Shown here piece by piece: positions 8,758-12,252 of a stretch of 12,252 bases of DNA. Within the stretch, counting starts at the first letter, position 1. Each line of letters opens with the position of its first letter. The notes below the pieces were generated by a model. The model saw only the letters and a program-made list of their open reading frames with translations, was not told where the DNA came from and did no database searches. This DNA comes from Microbacteriaceae bacterium (GTDB lineage Bacteria > Actinomycetota > Actinomycetes > Actinomycetales > Microbacteriaceae): positions 1 to 12,252 of the forward strand of contig JAAYAS010000026.1 of the NCBI GenBank assembly GCA_012719255.1. The letters run 5' to 3'. Position numbers and translations under genes: made by a program.

Positions 8758-9404
8758 ACTGCTCCCTGATCGATCGCGTCGGCGAGTTCGGATGCGGCCG
8801 GCTCGCGATAGTCGACCTCGGTGAGGCCGGTCGCCGGGTGGCGCTCGACGACGGTGACGCTCGACAGCGCGCATCGTCGGTTCGCGGGATTGTGCGGGAG
8901 CGGCTGGTTCGTGGCCGCGCGGTGCACCATCCAGATCGGCAGCTGATGGGAGACCACGATAACATCGGCGCCCCGCGCGGCCTCGGCGTGCTCGTCGATG
9001 GCGGCGCGCATCCGGCCGACGATGTCGGCGAACGGCTCGCCCCAGCTCGGCAGCGAGGGCCGGCGCAGCAGCGGCCAGTTGCGGGGGTCGCGCAGCGCCC
9101 GGCGCATGACGGTGCCCTCGAAGCGGTTCCATGGCTCGATGACCCGCTCGTCGAAGATCGGCTCGAGCCCGAGCGCGGCGGCGACGGGGGCGGCCGACTC
9201 GCGGGTGCGCTGCAGCGGCGAGACGACGAGGCGGGCGCCGGCGAGGTCGGCGTCGGCGAGGTGGGCGGCGATGTCGGCGGCGGCGAGCGCCGCCATCCGG
9301 TGCCCGCGCTCGCTGAGCCCGAAGCTCGGCAGACGCCCGTAGAGCACGCCGTCGGGGTTGCGCACCTCGCCGTGGCGGATGAGGTGGATTCGGGATGCGA
9401 GCAT
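8754..9404 (-). CDS. histidine phosphatase family protein (phosphoglycerate mutase-like)
   Basis: 216-residue member of the histidine phosphatase superfamily. Visible: the phosphohistidine motif LIRHGE (8-13, His11), VSPLQRTRES (61-70, Arg66), the acidic Glu90 region and the second histidine in VVSHQLP (His153). The substrate cannot be read from sequence. In mycobacteria a gpm-like gene of this kind sits at the head of the same thioredoxin-ccdA-resB-ccsA block (Rv0525-Rv0529), so the position is conserved. Start 9404 is chosen over the in-frame ATG at 9413 because TAGGAT lies 7 nt upstream of 9404 and the 9413 ATG lies inside that hexamer. Its stop overlaps the start of resA. Confidence 0.88.
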   Translation of the reverse strand: MLASRIHLIRHGEVRNPDGVLYGRLPSFGLSERGHRMAALAAADIAAHLADADLAGARLVVSPLQRTRESAAPVAAALGLEPIFDERVIEPWNRFEGTVMRRALRDPRNWPLLRRPSLPSWGEPFADIVGRMRAAIDEHAEAARGADVIVVSHQLPIWMVHRAATNQPLPHNPANRRCALSSVTVVERHPATGLTEVDYREPAASELADAIDQGAV

Positions 9405-9411
9405 GCGCCCC

Positions 9412-9417
9412 ATCCTA
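9412..9417 (-). promoter_or_regulatory. -10 hexamer TAGGAT of the cytochrome c maturation operon
   Basis: TAGGAT followed by 7 nt and ATG (9404) on the minus strand. It predicts a leaderless transcript for the first gene of the five-gene operon and decides between two close in-frame ATGs. Confidence 0.5.
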
Positions 9418-9450
9418 CGGAGCCGCCCCGCGCCCGCCCCTCGTCCATTC

Positions 9451-9480
9451 GACCGGTACTCGCACCTGCAACTCCCGGTC
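9451..9480. promoter_or_regulatory. inverted repeat GACCGG-N18-CCGGTC in the divergent control region
   Basis: GACCGG (9451-9456) and CCGGTC (9475-9480) are exact inverted copies. They lie between the start of the cytochrome c operon and the pfl -10 and could be a regulator site serving either. The short arms and high GC content make chance possible. Confidence 0.25.
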
Positions 9481-9520
9481 TGATCGCGGGGTCGCTGAGG
9501 CGCGCGCATCTTAGCGGGTC

Positions 9521-9526
9521 TACAAT
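9521..9526 (+). promoter_or_regulatory. -10 hexamer TACAAT of the pfl operon
   Basis: TACAAT is one mismatch from TATAAT and is the best -10 in the window. The transcript should start near 9533, leaving a leader of about 68 nt. The sequence 17-18 bp upstream (about 9497-9503) does not resemble TTGACA, so an activator may be needed. No clear FNR/CRP or Rex palindrome was found around it. Confidence 0.6.
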
Positions 9527-9532
9527 CGATCT

Positions 9533-9551
9533 GGTGCCCCACAAGGGCGCC
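9533..9551 (+). promoter_or_regulatory. stem-loop at the predicted 5' end of the pfl mRNA
   Basis: GGTGCCC (9533-9539) pairs with GGGCGCC (9545-9551) across the loop CACAA, giving 7 bp including one G-U pair. If transcription starts near 9533 the stem would form the very 5' end of the mRNA, a position known to protect transcripts in other bacteria. Role and start site are inferred. Confidence 0.35.
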
Positions 9552-9600
9552 ACCGCATTCTGCGTTGATTCCGACACACACGATGGGAAGTGGAGCGCGC

Positions 9601-11721
9601 ATGACTCTGCCGCTGACCTCCGAGCACGACGTCGACCCCCGCGACCCCTGGCGGGGCTTCGCCACCGGCAGCTGGACCGAGCGGATCGACGTCCGCGACT
9701 TCATCGTCCGCAACTACACCCCGTACACGGGCGGCGCCGACTTCCTCGCCGGCCCCACCGAGAAGACGCTGAAGGTGTGGGACACCCTCGAGCGCGACTA
9801 CCTCTCGGTCGAGCGCGAGCGCCGCGTGTACGACGTCGACACGACCACGCCCGCCGACATCGACGCCTTCCCGGCCGGTTACATCTGCCCCGAGGACGAC
9901 GTCATCGTCGGCCTGCAGACCGACGTGCCGCTGAAGCGCGCGATGATGCCCGCCGGCGGCTGGCGCATGGTGCGCACCGCGATCAAGGAGGCCGGCAAGG
10001 AGCCCGACCCCTTCATCGAGAAGGTCTTCACCAAGTGGCGCAAGACCCACAACGACGCGGTCTTCGACATCTACACGCCGCGGGTGCGCGCGGCCCGCTC
10101 GTCGCACATCATCACCGGCCTGCCGGATGCGTACGGCCGCGGCCGCATCATCGGCGACTACCGCCGCGTGGCGCTCTACGGCGTCGACGCGCTCATCGCC
10201 GACAAGCAGCGCGCGAAGGACGCGGTCGCCGAGCAGGGCTTCAGCGAGCACTGGGCGCGCTACCGCGAGGAGCACTCCGAGCAGATCAAGGCGCTGCAGA
10301 AGCTGCTGAAGCTCGGCGAGATCTACGGCCTCGAGCTCGGCCGCCCCGCCGCGAACGCGCACGAGGCGGTGCAGTGGACCTACATGGCCTACCTCGCCGC
10401 GGTGAAGAGCCAGGACGGCGCGGCGATGTCGATCGGCCGCCTCTCGGCGTTCCTCGACATCTACTTCGAGCGCGATCTCGCCGACGGCGCGATCACCGAG
10501 TCGGAGGCGCAGGAGATGATCGACGCGCTCGTCATCAAGCTCCGCATCGTGCGCTTCCTGCGCACCATCGACTACGACCAGATCTTCTCGGGCGACCCGT
10601 ACTGGGCGACCTGGTCCGACGCCGGCTTCGGCGAGGACGGCCGCACGCTCGTCACGAAGACCTCGTTCCGCCTGCTGCAGACGCTGATGAACCTCGGCCC
10701 GGCCCCCGAGCCGAACATCACGATCTTCTGGGACCCGTCGCTCCCCGACGGCTACAAGGAGTTCTGCTCGAAGGTGTCGATCGAGACGTCGTCGCTGCAG
10801 TACGAGTCCGACCAGCAGATCCGCGAGCGCTGGGGCGACGACGCGGCGATCGCCTGCTGCGTGTCGCCGATGCGCGTCGGCCGCCAGATGCAGTTCTTCG
10901 GCGCCCGCGTCAACGCCGCGAAGGCGCTGCTCTACGCGATCAACGGCGGCCGCGACGAGATGAGCGGCAAGCAGGTCGTCGACGGCCACGAGCCCGTGCA
11001 GGGCGACGGCCCGCTCGACTTCGACGACGTGTGGCAGCGCTACGAGCTCATGCTCGACTGGGTGATCGGCACCTACGTCGAGGCGCTGAACATCATCCAC
11101 TACTGCCACGACCGCTACGCCTACGAGGCGATCGAGATGGCGCTGCACGACAGCGAGATCGTCCGCACCATGGGCTGCGGCATCGCCGGGCTGTCGATCG
11201 TCGCCGACTCGCTGGCGGCGATCAAGTACGCGAAGGTCGTGCCGGTGCGCGACGAGACCGGCCTGGTCGTCGACTACCTCACCGAGGGCGAGTTCCCGGT
11301 CTACGGCAACGACGACGACCGCGCCGACGACATCGCGGCGACGATCGTGCACACGATCATGGAGAAGATCAAGGAGGTGCCGATGTACCGGGATGCGATC
11401 CCGACGCAGTCGGTGCTCACGATCACCTCGAACGTCGTGTACGGCAAGAACACCGGCGCCTTCCCCTCGGGCCACGAGAAGGGCACGCCGTTCGCGCCGG
11501 GCGCGAACCCGCAGAACGGCATGGACACGCACGGCATGGTCGCGTCGATGCTCAGCGTCGGCAAGCTCGACTACAACGACGCGCTCGACGGCATCTCGCT
11601 CACCAACACCATCACCCCGCAGGGGCTCGGCCGCACCCACGAGGAGCGCGTCCGGAACCTGGTCGGCATCCTCGACGCCGGCTTCATCATGGACGACGCC
11701 TGCCTCGCGCAGGAGCAGTAA
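9601..11721 (+). CDS. pflB: pyruvate formate-lyase catalytic subunit lacking the glycyl-radical domain
   Basis: Converts pyruvate and CoA to acetyl-CoA and formate by a radical mechanism. It has 706 residues; E. coli PflB has 760. From NYTPYTGG near the N-terminus to NLVGILDAGF at the end it follows PflB closely: YGRGRIIGDYRR (178-189), DPYWATW with Trp335, and AIACCVSPM with Cys419-Cys420, the pair equal to Cys418-Cys419 of E. coli. It ends at DDACLAQEQ, just before the segment that in PflB carries the RVSGYA glycine. That segment is encoded by the next gene 13 nt downstream in another frame. ATG 9601 has GGAG 5 nt upstream; in-frame TTG 9565 and ATG 9583 are weaker. The two chains together restore the full PFL length. 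Confidence 0.96.
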   Translation: MTLPLTSEHDVDPRDPWRGFATGSWTERIDVRDFIVRNYTPYTGGADFLAGPTEKTLKVWDTLERDYLSVERERRVYDVDTTTPADIDAFPAGYICPEDDVIVGLQTDVPLKRAMMPAGGWRMVRTAIKEAGKEPDPFIEKVFTKWRKTHNDAVFDIYTPRVRAARSSHIITGLPDAYGRGRIIGDYRRVALYGVDALIADKQRAKDAVAEQGFSEHWARYREEHSEQIKALQKLLKLGEIYGLELGRPAANAHEAVQWTYMAYLAAVKSQDGAAMSIGRLSAFLDIYFERDLADGAITESEAQEMIDALVIKLRIVRFLRTIDYDQIFSGDPYWATWSDAGFGEDGRTLVTKTSFRLLQTLMNLGPAPEPNITIFWDPSLPDGYKEFCSKVSIETSSLQYESDQQIRERWGDDAAIACCVSPMRVGRQMQFFGARVNAAKALLYAINGGRDEMSGKQVVDGHEPVQGDGPLDFDDVWQRYELMLDWVIGTYVEALNIIHYCHDRYAYEAIEMALHDSEIVRTMGCGIAGLSIVADSLAAIKYAKVVPVRDETGLVVDYLTEGEFPVYGNDDDRADDIAATIVHTIMEKIKEVPMYRDAIPTQSVLTITSNVVYGKNTGAFPSGHEKGTPFAPGANPQNGMDTHGMVASMLSVGKLDYNDALDGISLTNTITPQGLGRTHEERVRNLVGILDAGFIMDDACLAQEQ

Positions 11722-11730
11722 AGGAGCAGT
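11711..11730 (+). repeat. direct repeat AGGAGCAGT spanning the pflB stop and grcA ribosome site
   Basis: AGGAGCAGT occurs at 11711-11719 and again at 11722-11730, an 11-bp period. The first copy encodes the last residues of the catalytic chain and supplies the T of its TAA stop. The second supplies the AGGAG ribosome site of the radical subunit, 8 nt before its ATG. Confidence 0.8.
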
Positions 11731-11734
11731 GGAC

Positions 11735-11986
11735 ATGACCGCCAAGACCTTCGACGAACGACTCGCCTCGATGAAGGCGAACCGCGCCGAGAACAACATG
11801 GAGGCCGGTCTCTTCCACGCGAACATCAACGTGCTCAACAAGAGCACGCTCGAGGACGCGATGGCGAACCCCGACAAGTACCCGAACCTCACCGTGCGCG
11901 TGTCGGGCTACGCCGTGAACTTCGTGAAGCTCACGCCCGAGCAGCAGCGCGACGTGCTCCGGCGCACCTTCCACCAGAACGCGTAG
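11735..11986 (+). CDS. grcA: glycyl-radical subunit of a split pyruvate formate-lyase (GrcA/YfiD-like)
   Basis: 83-residue protein corresponding to the C-terminal radical domain of PFL. Residues from about 21 onward align by eye with the last 60 or so residues of E. coli PflB. NLTVRVSGYAVNF holds the radical glycine Gly58, followed by LTPEQQRDV and a RTF-containing end. The first 20 residues (MTAKTFDERLASMKANRAEN) are charged and look helical; they have no counterpart in the intact enzyme and may dock to the large subunit. E. coli GrcA is longer (127 aa) and repairs an intact PFL. Here the large subunit has no radical domain of its own, so this protein should be essential for activity. AGGAG lies 8 nt upstream. 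The symbol is by domain similarity. Confidence 0.93.
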   Translation: MTAKTFDERLASMKANRAENNMEAGLFHANINVLNKSTLEDAMANPDKYPNLTVRVSGYAVNFVKLTPEQQRDVLRRTFHQNA

Positions 11987-11993
11987 GGGCCGA

Positions 11994-12252
11994 GTGCCGG
12001 CCCTCAACCTCACCGAGCTCCCCCGCGGGCCGCGCCGCACCGGCGCCGGCACCGCGGGGCTCGAGGACGCCGATCTGCTCATCGGCCACCGCCACGCCGC
12101 CATCCGCGCCGGGGCGCTCGCGACCGTGCACTCGTGGGAGCTCGTCACCGCGGTCGACGGCCCGGGCACCCGGCTCACGATCTTCTTCTCGGGCTGCCCG
12201 CTGCGCTGCCTCTACTGCCACAACCCCGACACCCAGCGCGCCCGCGACGGCC
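11994..12252 (+). CDS. pflA: pyruvate formate-lyase activating enzyme (radical SAM), 5' part
   Basis: Installs the glycyl radical using S-adenosylmethionine and a [4Fe-4S] cluster. The visible 86 residues contain AVDGPG (53-58) and FFSGCPLRCLYCHNPD (64-79) with the cluster motif CX3CX2C at Cys68, Cys72 and Cys75, the canonical PFL-AE pattern. GTG 11994 starts 7 nt after the grcA stop, with GGGG just upstream. About 40 residues precede the E. coli-like start, a type of extension I recall from other actinobacterial PflA. An in-frame GTG at 12124 would remove it but lacks a ribosome site. Its target here should be Gly58 of the preceding small subunit. It runs off the window edge. Confidence 0.93.
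   Translation, partial: MPALNLTELPRGPRRTGAGTAGLEDADLLIGHRHAAIRAGALATVHSWELVTAVDGPGTRLTIFFSGCPLRCLYCHNPDTQRARDG

Noticed and set aside
9404..9413. ATG at 9413 as the start of the histidine phosphatase
   Set aside because: The codon overlaps the TAGGAT hexamer that best explains a start at 9404, and it would add only three residues.
9534..9600. GTG at 9534, 7 nt after TACAAT, as a leaderless start
   Set aside because: Its frame does not match pflB and enters a long meaningless shadow frame. The ATG at 9601 has GGAG at proper spacing.
8838..11738. Very long plus-strand open frame (over 900 codons) across the histidine phosphatase and pflB
   Set aside because: It runs antisense to the phosphatase and out of frame with pflB. 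The product is Arg/Ala-rich with no domains, a shadow of GC-rich codon bias.
9520..11892. Long minus-strand open frame antisense to pflB
   Set aside because: Low-complexity Val/Asp/Arg/Ala-rich product, no domain, no ribosome site; explained by the complementary frame of pflB.
11722..11986. The small gene after pflB as a pseudogene remnant of a broken PFL
   Set aside because: It has its own strong ribosome site, an ATG, an intact RVSGYA motif and an orderly C-terminus, and pflA follows directly. The large chain ends cleanly at the domain border.

Overview
The window is very GC-rich DNA with dense, overlapping genes and strong G/C bias at third codon positions. It looks like an actinobacterium, probably Micrococcales and most likely Microbacteriaceae. 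The grounds are the type II MenB signature, the gpm-like/resA/ccdA/resB/ccsA gene block known from actinobacteria, an actinobacterial-style pyruvate formate-lyase activase, and several leaderless-type starts (TANNNT 6-8 nt before the start codon). The genus is inference.

Positions 1-3897 hold menaquinone genes. menE (minus, running off the left edge) lies just downstream of menB (minus). A small unrecognised membrane protein (minus) follows, and menC (plus) diverges from it. menC makes o-succinylbenzoate, MenE activates it to the CoA thioester and MenB closes the naphthoate ring. The menE frame stays open past its normal C-terminus into what looks like the start of a GNAT acetyltransferase.

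Positions 3898-4450 form a convergent non-coding gap. It holds five tandem copies of a 25-26 bp repeat, a run of hairpins, and the terminator of the cytochrome c operon.

Positions 4451-9404 are one tight minus-strand operon, read right to left: histidine phosphatase, ResA/TlpA-like thioredoxin lipoprotein, CcdA, ResB, CcsA. This is a System II (Ccs) cytochrome c maturation set. CcdA and the thioredoxin carry reductant to apocytochrome c, and ResB-CcsA exports and attaches heme. Three of the four junctions are overlaps or near overlaps suited to coupled translation.

Positions 9405-12252 hold a divergent plus-strand operon for pyruvate formate-lyase, and this is the most notable part. The catalytic protein (706 aa, Cys419-Cys420) stops just before the glycyl-radical domain. 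That domain is encoded by the next gene as a separate 83-aa protein (Gly58 in RVSGYA), in a different frame with its own Shine-Dalgarno and ATG. A pflA-type radical SAM activase follows and runs off the right edge. The enzyme therefore appears to be a natural two-chain glycyl radical enzyme with a replaceable radical subunit, encoded beside genes for aerobic-type respiration.
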